From: Hermetia illucens
Taxonomy: Eukaryota > Arthropoda > Insecta > Diptera > Stratiomyidae
Direction of reading: 5' to 3'
DNA length: 64,000 nucleotides
Assembly: GCF_905115235.1 (NCBI RefSeq)
Contig: NC_051852.1
Span: forward strand, 38,761,199-38,825,198
Shown: piece after piece, positions 38,085-49,600 of the stretch
Numbering within the stretch: the stretch's first letter is position 1
Layout of the letters: every line of letters begins with the position of its first letter
Notes under the pieces: model-generated
What the model was told of the DNA's origin: nothing
Seen by the model: the letters and a program-made list of their open reading frames with translations, nothing else
Database searches by the model: none
Made by a program: the position numbers and the translations under genes

Positions 38085-39132
38085 CAGGGTGCGTACGGTA
38101 TTTGAGGACTAAAACTAAAACTAGTTAACTTTTAGTTTGAACATGAATGAATGAAACTTGACGAATTTTTTACACAACATTAACTTATTACATATCGATA
38201 AACGCATTCAATAAAATTTCGACGATTGCATGCTCGAATTAAATGCTCCTTGTTCATATTGACCATAACCGTATTAATTGCGGCCTTCAGGGAAGAAAAA
38301 GTGTTATGAGGATGTTTGTTGGTTTCACGCTCAACTACGCCCCATACGTAATAATCCAGAGGATTAAGGTCTGGGGAGCTAGGTGGCCATAAGTTCGGTG
38401 TTATGTGGTCATGGAAATTTTCAGCTATTCAAACTTGTGTCGCCATTGCTTTGTGTGAAGGAGCACACTCTTATTGAAAGATGTATGGGCTGTCACCGCG
38501 AACACTATCAATCCAGGGTATCACTACTGTCTCTAGAACCTCGATGTATGCAGCAGAATTCACTCGAAGTTCTTGAGTGAAGAAGTGAGGTGGCATGACA
38601 TGTCCTTTGTTTTTTTTTTCATCAGAAAAAAACCATAACATCTCAGGCGCTTCAGGGTGTTTAATTTTGTTTAGAAGGCGTTTTGATAGGATAATTAGCT
38701 GTTCCCGTGTTTGCTTCGACATAAACTCTCGTTTGCCCAAAACGTAGGATTTATACCGGAGATCTTATTGGGCAAGTCAATGGATAAGACGGTCAGAAAC
38801 ATTAAGCTTCCTCGCAAGGGCCCTGACTGATTTTGAAGAGTCCTCGTCAATGATCATTTGAACTTTTTGAATAAATTTTGCAGATCGGGCAGTGTCAGAA
38901 CGTCGCCCGTGTTTTTTGCGTTTTGCAACAAATTCTGTATCGCCGCTTGATGCTTCCAATTCACGGCGAACCTTAAGAAAATTAGAGATTTCTAAATCGA
39001 TGTGATTTGCACATATAGCGACGATAACCGCATGTTTCTTCATTTCTTCAGTTAAATTGAAGCCTGCATGTCTTATCTGAAAAAGAGCAAAAAGAAAAAT
39101 AATGCATGTCCTCAAATACTGTACGCACCCTG
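38085..39132 (-). mobile_element. Mariner-family DNA transposon, deletion derivative
   Basis: The 25 bp terminal inverted repeats, CAGGGTGCGTACGGTATTTG... at 38085-38109 and its inverse at 39108-39132, differ at one position. A TA dinucleotide flanks both ends. The total length of 1,048 bp is shorter than the usual 1.3 kb. Minus-strand transposase pieces are an N-terminal helix-turn-helix region (SVRALARKLNVSDRLIH), FFSDEK (first catalytic Asp), then a jump to GHVMPPHFF that skips about 35-40 residues, then a stop and Asp-to-Glu change where FQQDSAP is expected, and SPDLNPLDYYVWG (last Asp). It is inactive. Confidence 0.95.
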
Positions 39133-39149
39133 TATATACGTACTTCGGG

Positions 39150-40050
39150 TTGTGCCCTTCTTCAGTACCTCATCAACTAAAATAATATTCCAAATTCCAG
39201 AAGCTTTGATTGCACGTTGCCCGTGTTGTAATTCTATCTGTTCCTTTCTGGTTTCCTTAGAATCGCCAAGCTCTGTTGTGCGTCCAACTCCCTCCCCTTT
39301 CCCGTATTCCTTGATGGCTTCAACATTGTTCCATGTCATAGCATCAGTCTCTATTCAATCATGTGCCATGCTATCATTGATTTCAGCGTTGTGCTCTTCT
39401 TATTATTTCTCTTGACCGTTTCCGTTTCTCTCTCATGCTCTCCCCAGCGTACCGAGACCAGTCTTTCAGTTTGTCCTATGTAGCACTTCTCACAATTTGT
39501 ACATGCCACTTTATATATCCCACTGCATTCATATTTTAATTTGCGATCATAGGGGGATGCCACTCTGCTTTTGAGCTGATACATCATACTCGATGGCACC
39601 ATCTCGATGTTTAGCCCTCTCATCGTTTTTATCAGCTTCGACGAAGCCGCGGAGTCTGTAATCCCTATTCTTCTTTTACCTCCCAAGTTATTAACGAGAG
39701 ATGTCATTGTCTTTCAATAATCGACCGTTGAAAGCCGTTCTTCATTCCGGTGTCGATTATATCTTCCTTTCATTTCCTAAATCTTTCAGAACTGAGTGGC
39801 ACGGTGAACAATAGGTGGATCATGGCATGGAAAAGTTGCCGTTTTATATGAATGGGAGTGGTTCGAATTATCTGGTGTCGATCACTACGTGTGTGTAAAC
39901 TTCCTGTAGAAGTCAAAAGAGATTCTCTTGTCCTTCTACTGATCCTTAAATCCAAAAACGAGACTTTAAGGGCATACAGTTCCAATTGAAAACTCCCAGG
40001 AGAGATCGAGGGGAGAAAAAGGGGACTGGTACTGTGAACAAAATCCACAG
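39150..40050 (-). mobile_element. Penelope-like element, 3' part with GIY-YIG endonuclease
   Basis: The minus strand encodes an RT C-terminal region (SFLDLRISR, TTPIHIKRQLFHAMIH, LPLSSERFRK) followed by a GIY-YIG nuclease (SGIYKVACTNCEKCYIGQT at about 39473-39530, RWGEHERE). This order is the hallmark of endonuclease-bearing Penelope-like elements. It is broken. The 5' part lies next to it in the opposite orientation (40060-40840). Confidence 0.88.
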
Positions 40051-40059
40051 GGCCTTCCA

Positions 40060-40840
40060 ATGCTAAAAGGCATGGAAAAGGGTAATCTTAGGAAAAAAAC
40101 TAAACTTTTGATACAGACGTCGGGCGAAAAGGTTAATCTGAAAAGAGCAGCGATACTTCCGGACTTCGTAGTGAATAAATCCAAACAAATCCTCAACAAG
40201 GACCAAGAGGAACTATTAAAAATAGGCTTCAACTTTGCACTGCTCTGCCGAAGAAACAGATCGACATCGATATTGAAGCAGGCATTTCTTTATTTGCCAC
40301 TAAGGCCAAGTGAATTCTGTCCGGTTTTTGACCATTTCCCGACAACTTATTGTAAAATTAGATTTTTATTTCTTACTGTTTCTCTTCTCTGCCTGTAAAT
40401 TGTTATTCGAAAACTTTGAGAGCCCACAGTGGCCATTAGATTTAAGTTATTTTTGTTATTTTAAAAGAATGTTTTTTATTGTTCATTTTTCCAATCTATA
40501 TACTATTGTTACCTATTTCTTAAAAATAAAAATGATTTTAAAAACAAAAAAACCCTTTGCCGGATAATATTAAACGGATGGAAAAAGTATTAAAGGAATA
40601 CCGCTATATTATTGACAATCCAGCCAAAGTTCGGATGCCCTACCCCGTACTGCTAAGAATAAAGGGTTTACCAAAGGTCGACAAATCTAGCAACAAATTC
40701 CGGGAAGTTATAACAGCCACAAACTCGCCCAGACAAAATATCGCCAAGTGGCGGTTGTCCGGGCTGTGGCTGGAAAAGTCATCAGGAATAGAGAGGACCT
40801 CAACTAAAGGATCTGGAATTTACTACCCCGGATGAACGAC
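40060..40840 (+). mobile_element. Penelope-like element, inverted 5' part
   Basis: The plus strand carries PLE N-terminal sequence (SKQILNKDQEELLKIGFNFA) at 40170-40250. After an AT-rich stretch (40320-40560) of unknown origin comes the conserved RIKGLPKVDKSSNKFREV block at 40650-40710. It is head to head with the 3' part, so the two halves of one element are in opposite orientation. Confidence 0.75.
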
Positions 40841-40899
40841 CAGTGTTGTTCTACGTGTAGGCCTTGTTTCCAAGCAGCTCAGTGAAGGAGGTGCTTTTG

Positions 40900-41110
40900 T
40901 ATCTGGAGGAGTGGCTACTGAGTAAAAATCATTTAGTTTGCAACGACGTCTGAATATTTTTTCTATAATCCTAAGGCTTTTCTTGGTGTGGTTTAAATAA
41001 TTCTTTAAGCGTCTGGGTCCGTTTCTCCCAATAAACACCCTGGATTGTTCCATTCGTGGCAAGTTCATTCCTTAGTGTCACTCTTTTCCAATTCCACAAA
41101 AGGGTTCCGG
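40900..41110 (-). mobile_element. LINE-E fragment
   Basis: The minus strand reads LPRMEQSRVFIG, then NHTKKSLRIIEKI, matching the LINE-E open frame around 7120-7240. It is short and broken. Confidence 0.8.
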
Positions 41111-41329
41111 TTCACATAACGGCGTTCCTACTAATTTCCTGGCCAGCTAGTCCTTATAGTGGGAGCTAAGCGTAATTTATTAATATATTTCCGTACCAGT
41201 TTAAAATTCACCTAGTTGCATCTACATAAGTGCCTTGATGACCGTCTGACTGCTATCACTAAGTTTAGTGCATCATGAGATAGAGATTAAAGCCTTTGTG
41301 ACGTGAGTAGTTTATATTGACGTGTCTGT

Positions 41330-42760
41330 CGAGCGGAAGGGGGAAAAGACTGAGATGGGGGTACCGCTATAAAAGCCAACCCAACCAATATCCCAGAGTT
41401 AAAAGCAGTTATATGGTTGTCATTCACCTGTTTGTGGGGTATAGTGTGATTACCTGAAATGCGCTTCAGCTCCCCCCACAACTTCCCAGACACTCACACT
41501 CCTCTATTGTTCTGCGTCAAGTGCTCTTGTGTCGACCCACACGTCGGCCATCTTGGAAGAGTGGATTCTACTGCATCGCGTAGCTTGCAATGCAATTGTC
41601 GCCCCTCTTTTAAGTGTGATCTATCCACTGCCACTTTCGTCTTGCAATCCGTGCGCCGACCTTTGAGATAGTGTCAGCTCAGCACACTCCGATGATATCA
41701 CGCAGACCGGTATTGACGAAAACTTGGAATTTTTGGGTAATGATGGAGTTCGCTTTCTATGTGCTACTCTCATATATCAACACAGAAAGAACACAACCAT
41801 GGAACAGTCTCACTTGATTTTAATATTGAAATAACTACATTTCCATATAGACATTAGGTAGGGCTGCGAAAGGGGATCTAGCGCTGTTAATGCGTCGTCG
41901 GTAGTCGAGTAGTTCGGTGCTACCGTCGGTAGAAATCACGCTTCCTCGATATACAAACTGGTCCACGTCTTCGATGCTCTGTCCGTTAATGCACATAGAG
42001 AGAGTGCGTAAAGCACTTCAGATACACTTCCTGTTCACGCTATCGAAAGCTTTCTCGAAATCGATGAAGAGCCGATGCAGCAAAGATCTAAACTCTGCGC
42101 ACTGTTCCAGAATGATCCGTAGGGTGTTGATATGGTAAGTGCAGGAGAGTCCCTAGCGGAAACTAGCCTGCTCATCATTTTTGAAATCATCGCGATCTGC
42201 GTCAAATTTCCCTATTTCCCTAACCAGCCCAATTACAAATTCTCTTGTCATGGCGTTCACGAATAGCTTAAGTGGTTAAAGCGCTAAGCTGTCATAGCGA
42301 CGTGATTCAAATCTCACTGGTGGCAGAGGGATTTGTTATCGTGACTTTTCCCCGTTTCCGTGGACGCTCTTTCGGAACATGGCACCCGAGAAAAGAGAAT
42401 TTTTGATGGCGGCCCAATGCTCATCGGTATTCTCAGGGAAGTTACTCACTGTCGAGCGACAGTTGGATCATACAAGCGGTCGATGTTGAACTTAAGGGGA
42501 TGCAATTCTCCAGCCCTGCCGCCGGATTCGCGTCTGCTACCACTTGCTTTTACAGAGTACAAAACCCTTTCCCTAAGTGTGGCAAGAGGGAGAGGGGTAC
42601 TCTCCAGAGTTTCACTATCTTACTTTCCTGTCCAGCTTAGATCGTTGGAATTCCCGCTCAAGTTGGAAAGTGCTAGCCCATAAATTTCTATCCATTTTAG
42701 TTGCCTCTTACAGCAAGCAGGGAAAATTTTTAATGTGTATTCTTAAGCCCCAACTAAAAC
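41330..42760 (-). mobile_element. LINE-B (RTE-type), 5' UTR to 3' end, internally deleted
   Basis: In minus-strand order: a 5' UTR block (about 42700-42655, matching 48780-48840), the endonuclease/RT linker (KFNIDRLYDPTVARQ, about 42480), RT (CTYHINTLRIILEQCAEF, LFIDFEKAFDSVNRKCI, about 42140-42020), NGQSIEDVDQFVY and the WIGHT-type 3' tail (about 41690-41330). The part of the RT holding the active site is missing. A SINE head (42264-42345) interrupts it. Confidence 0.8.
42264..42345 (+). mobile_element. SINE head fragment inside LINE-B
   Basis: CGAATAGCTTAAGTGGTTAAAGCGC and ATTCAAATCTCACTGGTGGCAG match the tRNA-like head of the 1621 SINE (A and B box). The 3' body is missing after about 42345. 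Confidence 0.8.
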
Positions 42761-43658
42761 AGCGCGACACAAATATCCAATTTAACCGCTTTCATAAACT
42801 ATAGGGAAAAATAATGGTCGAAATAATGGGATTACACGTAGAAGCCATCAGCCTTATAAAGAAACATCCGTTTCTAACTTGATAACAACGCACACGGGCG
42901 AGCCGTTTTTTTATTTTCTGATTTTTATTGTTTTACCTCGTTAGGCTTACGTGAATCCCCACGTTTGTATGGATGTTTTCAAGATTCGGTGCGGGCCCAC
43001 GCACAGGTAAGGACACGTGAATTTTTGGAAGTGTTCGAAGAAGCCACCCACACTCCCGAGCCTGGCTAGTTCAGAAGCGTGCAAGCATGTGTCGACGGAA
43101 CACTTCGACGGAGCTTCAACATTTTCGCGCGCATCTTCACGGTCAATTTAGCCAATTTTGTTTAAGTTTTTAGGATAGCTCTTCTCTTTAGGTCGTCTCC
43201 GACCACTCTGGAAGGTCTTGTAACCATCTTCAATCCCCTTCAGTCATTACAAAGCTTTCTTGTCAACACTGGACAATAACTTACTTCTGAAAAATGCAGA
43301 GCGGTTTGCCTAGTATCGCCTTAAGTGCCATGATAGGTTATAATTTCCTAGGAAGTCATGCGTTTAGCAAAAAAGCCCTCCAAACAAGGAAGTTGAGTCT
43401 GCAGAACATTTTTTCTCTGTCTTCAATTCAGACGTAAGAATTGTCGAACTGCTGTTGCAGATTCGATTCCGTCACCAATCGAGAAGAATCTCATGATGGA
43501 AGAGGAAAAATGAATAGCCTCGAGCACAATAGTGTCTAATTTGCCAAGTATCGATACATGTTTGAGATCAATTAGCGGAAGTCAGCCAAAATCAACTAAA
43601 AAACTATGGACATGATGGTTTTAAATAGAAGTGTATCCAAAACTCGCTTATAAAGATT
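42761..43658. other. Between LINE-B and ZGPAT gene
   Basis: GC content rises around 42980-43150. No coding region or known repeat was recognised. Confidence 0.4.
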
Positions 43659-43664
43659 TTTATT
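43659..43664 (-). terminator. Poly(A) signal of ZGPAT
   Basis: AATAAA on the minus strand, 32 bases past the stop codon end at 43696. Confidence 0.65.
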
Positions 43665-43695
43665 TAGAAACCATATCAATATTAACATAATCACC

Positions 43696-46289
43696 TTAAA
43701 ATACTGTCATCTTATCCTTATGCTTTCGCAGTTGCTGCTCGTGCGCAACACTTGTCTCTGACTTCCTCAGACTGTTCAGCTCCTGATGTTTCAGCGACAA
43801 CTGAGCATTCATCTTGTTGAAAACATCCGACCCGCTTGTATGCCTTCGCATTGCCTCCTTCAGCTTCTGGATCTCCTTCTCCTTGCGTCGAATATCTTCG
43901 CCAATTTTCAGGCTCTCAACATTCAAATTCTTGACCGAATGATTTTTGTAGACATTTCGTTCGCTTGGCTTCGACTCAGTCTTCGGTTCGGTATTCGGCG
44001 AGAAGATATTATCGTTGAGAAATGCGAAGATGTCGGTGTTGTTCTTTCCGCGCTGGTAGGACTTTGCATTCAAAGCCTCTTGTTTTTTTCTCTGGGTTTC
44101 AAGTTTGCGTTCAACGGAAAATAGATCTTTGTCGCCGTTGGCTGCTTCGCGCAGTTCCATGCAGTGATCTAGCGAACGACCCGGTGGCAGGATTTGTGCG
44201 CTTATCGGGACAATGATGCCTTCACCTTTGGAGCCAAGACCACTGCCAACGATGTAGCCCATTTTTTGCATGAGTTTTGAGCCAATGCCCTGGGGGAGAA
44301 GAAGTAATTATACAATATGATTTTTTTGTGTTAACATTTTCGACAAAAGAAAAATTTGCCAGAGTTACAAGATCGGATTTTTGTTTAGGAGCTCTGGACG
44401 GTTTGCCCTGAATTGGAGAGAAACTTTCTCCCACGTTTTTGATTTTTCTTTTGGTAGCAACTAATTAAAAAGAAAGACACCCTCAAAAGGATGGTGGACT
44501 CATGACTCAATCCTAAAACAGAAATTAGGTCCACTTTGCCCAGCTAAAGTGATTTTTCATTCCAATATAATTCACCCATTCTACGAATCTATATATTAAT
44601 AATAATAATCGTTGGCGCAACAATCCATGTTGGATCAGGGCCTTGAAGTGTGTTAGAGCACTTCATTCAAGACCGTAACGGTACACTAGGAGGCAATGTG
44701 GTCAGCACTGCGCTCGCCCGAGATTATTACCCTGATTTGACTCAGGTACTCATTCACAGCTGAGTCGACTGGTGTCCGACGTCAAATCACGATACAAATT
44801 CCACTGCCACCAGTGAGACTTGAACCGCGACCTTCCGTACGACAGCCTTCTCGGCCTTATGGCTAAGATCAAAGTGTAGTAATCTATATATTGGAAGGAA
44901 TAATACCTACCACGTCTCAGGACAGAGGTGAGGCAGTGTTGGATGAGTTACCTCTGCCCTGAACGAAGTCTGTATTTTTCTTCAAATCAATTTACAGGGA
45001 CGATTACAAATAATCGGGTTTCTGGTAGTTTTCGGAAAAAGCACGAATAAAGGTCACATCGCAACTTACCCTCGTATGCTTCTCCCATTCCCCCAAAGCC
45101 TGATCTAATGCTGGCGTCAGAAGTGTCTTCTCAATTAGGTACGCATCTCTCAGGTCAGTGATGTCGCTTCCGTTCCCTTCGTCTTCGTCCGTGTCCGAAG
45201 AGCCACTGCTCGAGTCATCATCATCTGTTAAATTGTATTAAGAACTTTGACAGAATGCCCTAAGCTTATATACTTTCGCCACTCACCATGAAAAATGGGA
45301 AACAAATCCTCGAAATTGAAATCTTCGTCTTTTTTCTTATTCTCCAATCTCACGCGGCAACTTTTATCCACAAAATTGGCGCACAACACACGTCCCTTGT
45401 GCCACATTTTATCATTCATTTTCGCCAGGACAATGCAATTTCTCCTGAGCTTATCAAATTCTGGCTCTTTGTACTCCCTCAACTCCCCAAAGGGAACCAG
45501 TTCACCGTGCGAGAATCGGCACCGATCCACGTCAAACCTGCAATTCCCATCCAGGAAATAACCACACGGAATCATCTCTTTATGCGTTGGGTTCGTAAAG
45601 AGTATACGAAGGCGAAAGTCCTTGATATCCGTGATGTCGTAGTCGCGGGAATCGTCCAAGCCGCAGATGATGGCATTATGATACGCCCGCGCTCCCCACG
45701 TATGATCGTGGGGCGCTGAGCATTTCTTACCAACCATGGCTTGCAGCTCGTCCTTAAGGTGGGGAATGGAAGAGAAAGAATACGAGAATGAGCATGTTTT
45801 ACACAGAATACGAGAGGCTAGAGGACTTTGATCGCCTGCAGTTTCGTAGCGAACTTCTCGTCAGTGTCACATTCTGGAGCCAAAGCTGAATCCGCCGTTG
45901 ATTCCAGCGTACGGATCTCATTCATGAAAAGCGCCATTTCGTCGTCGAAGGAGTTGGAGCTTGAGTTACCAAAGTTGAGGGCTGCATTGCTGTTGGATTC
46001 GGAATCTGTAAACCGGATTCCATGAGACAAAACAATCCAAATGAAACTGAAGAAAGGTCTTACCATCTGTATCCTGGCTTATCGTTTGCCTGGTAAGATC
46101 AATAAGTTCCTCTAAATCCGATTTCAAGCTTTGCAGCGAGTCGATTTCCTGAGTATCCTTAGCAACGCGAAGGGCCTCCTCGACTTGCTTCAGCTTTTTA
46201 TGAAAAAAGTTTTATTAAAATTGGAAAATATGCTCGCTTGACACCCATTCACGAACCTGTGATTTATACTGTTCTATGGATTCCTCCAT
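43696..46289 (-). CDS. ZGPAT: ZGPAT-type CCCH zinc finger and G-patch protein, complete
   Basis: A nuclear nucleic-acid-binding protein. In mammals ZGPAT represses transcription; G-patch proteins often activate DEAH helicases. Exons on the minus strand: 46289-46257, 46193-46064, 46005-45827, 45752-45287, 45224-45070 and 44289-43696 (518 aa, phases all agree). Order: N-terminal coiled coil (MEESIEQYKSQLKQVEEALR), acidic linker, CCCH finger C177/C185/C192/H196 (PCGYFLDGNCRFDVDRCRFS), Tudor-like segment about 225-270, Asp/Ser-rich stretch, G-patch from about 318 (GIGSKLMQKMGYIVGSGLG) and a C-terminal coiled coil. Five donors are normal. The exon 3 donor is AAA/GTCCTC, weak, but an in-frame stop follows at once, so it is the only reasonable choice. 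Intron 5 holds the SINE/U2 insertion. It is divergent from PSMA3. Confidence 0.95.
44598..44880 (-). mobile_element. SINE with U2 snRNA joined at its 5' end, 12 bp TSD
   Basis: The minus strand reads the SINE from about nucleotide 25 of its head (AAGGCTGTCGTACGGAAGG, B box GGTTCAAGTCT) to the GTTGCGCCAACG block and ATT repeat. The direct repeat AATCTATATATT at 44586-44597 and 44881-44892 flanks the SINE plus 34 bases of U2-derived sequence. The A box is gone. It is inserted in intron 5 of the ZGPAT-type gene. Confidence 0.92.
44847..44881 (+). pseudogene. U2 snRNA fragment (nt 5-39), part of chimeric insertion
   Basis: This 35-base stretch (beginning CTTCTCGGCCTTATGGCTAA) equals nt 5-39 of insect U2 snRNA as I remember it, without mismatch; position 39 overlaps the TSD. 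It includes the region just upstream of and into the branch-site recognition element (GTGTAGTA). It is opposite in orientation to the SINE to which it is fused. There is no promoter, Sm site or 3' stem, so it is not a U2 gene. Confidence 0.88.
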
Positions 46290-46653
46290 GTCGGCTACGT
46301 TTCCCGTCTAATCAAATTTGTAGTTTCGTGACGGAGGCAACTGAACATGAAAATCTGCCAATGTTTTGTAATAAATTAAAAGAAAAACAAGACCGAGGAG
46401 GATGTCATTTGTATGTATGACACATTGTGGCAATGTGTATTTTAGGCATTTAGCAACAATGAAATACCTGGAGACTGTAATATCGACAAAACATCGGAAA
46501 TCTACACAATCCATCTTATGCACAAACCATGATGAAAAGTCAAAATTCTCGGTGTATTGTCAACTTGCCCATAACCTCAGAAATTGAAACATTTCATGAC
46601 ACAGCCGGAATTCAGTTCACAAAACAAATCGTGATAATTTTCTTAAAATCAAA
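46290..46653. promoter_or_regulatory. Shared divergent promoter region, ZGPAT / PSMA3
   Basis: Only 364 bp separate the two start codons, so both promoters and 5' UTRs lie here. No TATA box was seen on either side at a clear distance. A partial DRE-like TATCGA at about 46479 is the only motif noticed. Confidence 0.7.
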
Positions 46654-49600
46654 ATGAGTTCAATTGGAACAGGGGTAAGAGTGAATTCCTATCAAAACTG
46701 CCATTCTCAATTAACTAATGGAGTTTCCCTTTTCAGTACGATTTATCTGCATCACAATTCTCGCCCGACGGAAAAGTTTTTCAGGTGAACTATGCCGCCA
46801 AGGCTGTGGAGAAAAGTGGGACGGTGGTTGGGATTCGCGGCAAGGACTGCGTAGTGCTGGCCGTGGAGAAGATAATCACAAGTCCGCTGTACGAGGAGAA
46901 TGCTGCGTCGCGAATCTACACAGTGGATAAGAACATTGGGCTTGTGCTCTCTGGGCTGTTGGCCGATGGGATCAAGCTGCTGAGCATCGCCCGGGAAGAA
47001 GCCACAAATTATCGAATGCAGTTCGACCGAACGATTCCCCTGAAGATCCTCAATGAAAGGCTTTCGGCTTATATCCACGCTTACACTCTATACAGTGCGG
47101 TAAGGCCTTTTGGAGCGGCTGTGATCCTGGCGTCGTGGGACGAAGTTAATGGAGCGCAGTTGTATAAGATTGAACCGTCTGGATCTTCATTTGTGAGTAT
47201 AATTCATTATTTTTAAGTCCCACTTATGGAGAATAAGCATTTCTAGACGCGAAGTCATATTTAGAATTCAATGTTGTGTAATATTATAGCCCCAAAAGAA
47301 AATGGCTTTCCAATAAGATGAGGGGTTGGTTTGCTGTTTCTCTGCCTACGCCGCACATCGTTTGAGAATTATTCACTTTTTCACTCCATTTGCTATGCAT
47401 GTGATTGCCATATCTAGAGCGTAAGGTTTCATACACGCCGGTCTTGCGGGTCTTCCTACTTAGATTCCCCTACTTGTCTCCTTCTCTTGCTGGTGGCGAC
47501 TTTCATGGCGACCTATTCGGTTGCGACCCTAAGATAGCCGATAAGATTGCAAGGTAAAGCAAGTAATGGAGTTCTTCTTTTTCTTCAGCCTTTGTGCCGT
47601 TCACAAGCGGGGTCGGCTCATTGTGATCGGTTTCGCCATTTGGCTCCATCAAATGCCTGATCTGGATGCAATCTCGAGGCTTCTAAATCTCCATCCAGCG
47701 TATCCAGACACCGTTGTTTCGGCCGGCCTTTTGGTCGTTTACCATCGACTTCTATGTTCAGAACAATCTTGGCAAGTGAATTCTCGTTGGCACGAATTAC
47801 ATGACCATACCATTGAAGACGCCTCTCGTTATTTTTTCACGATCGGTGCAACTTCATAACGATCACGGATATCCTCATTTCGGATGTGATCAAACCGTGT
47901 CACGCCACTAGTCCAACGCAACATCTTCGTCTCCGTTACCGCAAGACGCCGCGTCTTTTATAGTCGGCCAACACTCAGAACCATAGAGAGCGACAGGACG
48001 GACAACATTGCGGTAGATTTTAGATTCGACACGTTCTTTGGTACGTCGATCACAAAGAACACCAGTCATGGAACGCCACTTCATCCAGGTTGCGTTAATG
48101 CGTGAAGCAATTTCATAGAGCAGTTCTCCATTGGCTGGCAGCGTTGACCCGAGGTATAAAGCAAGTAATGGGGTTGATGCCCTTTTATCCACTTCTTATC
48201 CAACATCCCCGCATCTGGGACTTTAAAGTAACAGTGGTTGTCACTTTCTAAGATTCATAGCGACGCGAAACAGCTTCAATTTCATGTTAGTATTGAGGTA
48301 GCTGCATTTAAACATTTTAGATAAAACAACGACATAGAGGTCAGTGCCAGCATCAGCAGGTAAGTATCTATCTTCGGGCCAACGCTTAACCCCTTTCTCA
48401 AATTCATAACCATTTGGTTAAGACCATTACTCGGCGAAAGAGCAAGGAGATATCATCAGATCGAAGGAGGAGATGGTATGATCTATTAAATCCTTGCCTT
48501 TTATTTCGGATGATGTTGGGAGATTTTTCGCCAAAGTCAAGCCATTTGGATCCTTTGGAACTTGAATCCAATTTTATCCAGTAAATTATCATCAGCGCGG
48601 ATGCTGTGACTGTACCATAGGAGGTAATTAGGGTTGGCAATGTTCCGTGGTGTTCAGTTTTTTTAGTAACAGACCAGCATTCGCGTCCTTAGAGAGCGAT
48701 AAGGCGAATAGTGTTGTCCTTGATATGCTAATTAAACTTCATCTGCGCCCTGTGAGTTTGGGGCTTGAGTATGGACTCAAAGTTTTCCTTGTTTGTCATA
48801 AGAGGCGGCTAAAAGGGATAGAAATTTGTGGGCTAGCAACCTGCAAATTTTGAAATTTTATTCCTACCGAATCGTCAATAAAGCTTCGGATAGGAACTGA
48901 CCTCACGGCTACGACCTTTGTCTATCGAAAACTGACTATGATTGGTTTCTGGAATGTTCGCATATTCCTCGACAGAGGTATCGAGGGTCCCGAAAATTTC
49001 AACGATATGAGCTGGACATTCTGGGCCTAAGCGAAGTAAGACTGTGGGACTCTGGAGAGTACTCCTCTTGCGGCAATGTGCTTTTGTATTCTGGAAAGCC
49101 AAGTGGTAGCAGACGCGAATTCAGTGTCGGATTGCTTCTGATGGGTAGCGCAAGGTGCGCTCTCTTCACCTGTATTCTGACAGACTTCTAATTGTAAGAT
49201 TACGGTCCTGGCTAAGGAGCTATGCACTTAGCGAGACTCCGATCTAGTGGACAAGGATGCTTTCTATGAGGGATTAAACGCAGTTCATGGGAGGCTTCCT
49301 AAAGGTGACAATACTGTGCTCGGACATGCCATTGAGAAACACGGTCTTGGCGACCGTAATGGAAATGGAGAGAGGTTCGTGGATTTCTGTAACTTCCATC
49401 GCTCCGTCGTTGGTGGAACATTGTTCGAGCATAGACTCTGCCATAAAGTCAATTGGACTTCAACTGGAGTACACCGTACGAGCAATCAGATTGACCACTT
49501 CGCGATCAGCAGTAGATTTAGGAGTTAACTTCTGGATGTGCGTAATAAGAGAGGCGCTGACATCGGCCTCGAAAGGGATCATCATCTCATGATACGTTCG

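Noticed and set aside
39351-39707. Host GIY-YIG nuclease gene
   Set aside because: It directly follows Penelope-type RT sequence on the same strand and is flanked by the inverted 5' half, so it belongs to the retroelement.
44847-44881. Functional U2 snRNA gene
   Set aside because: Only 35 nt, with no promoter, Sm site or 3' stems, and enclosed in a SINE TSD.
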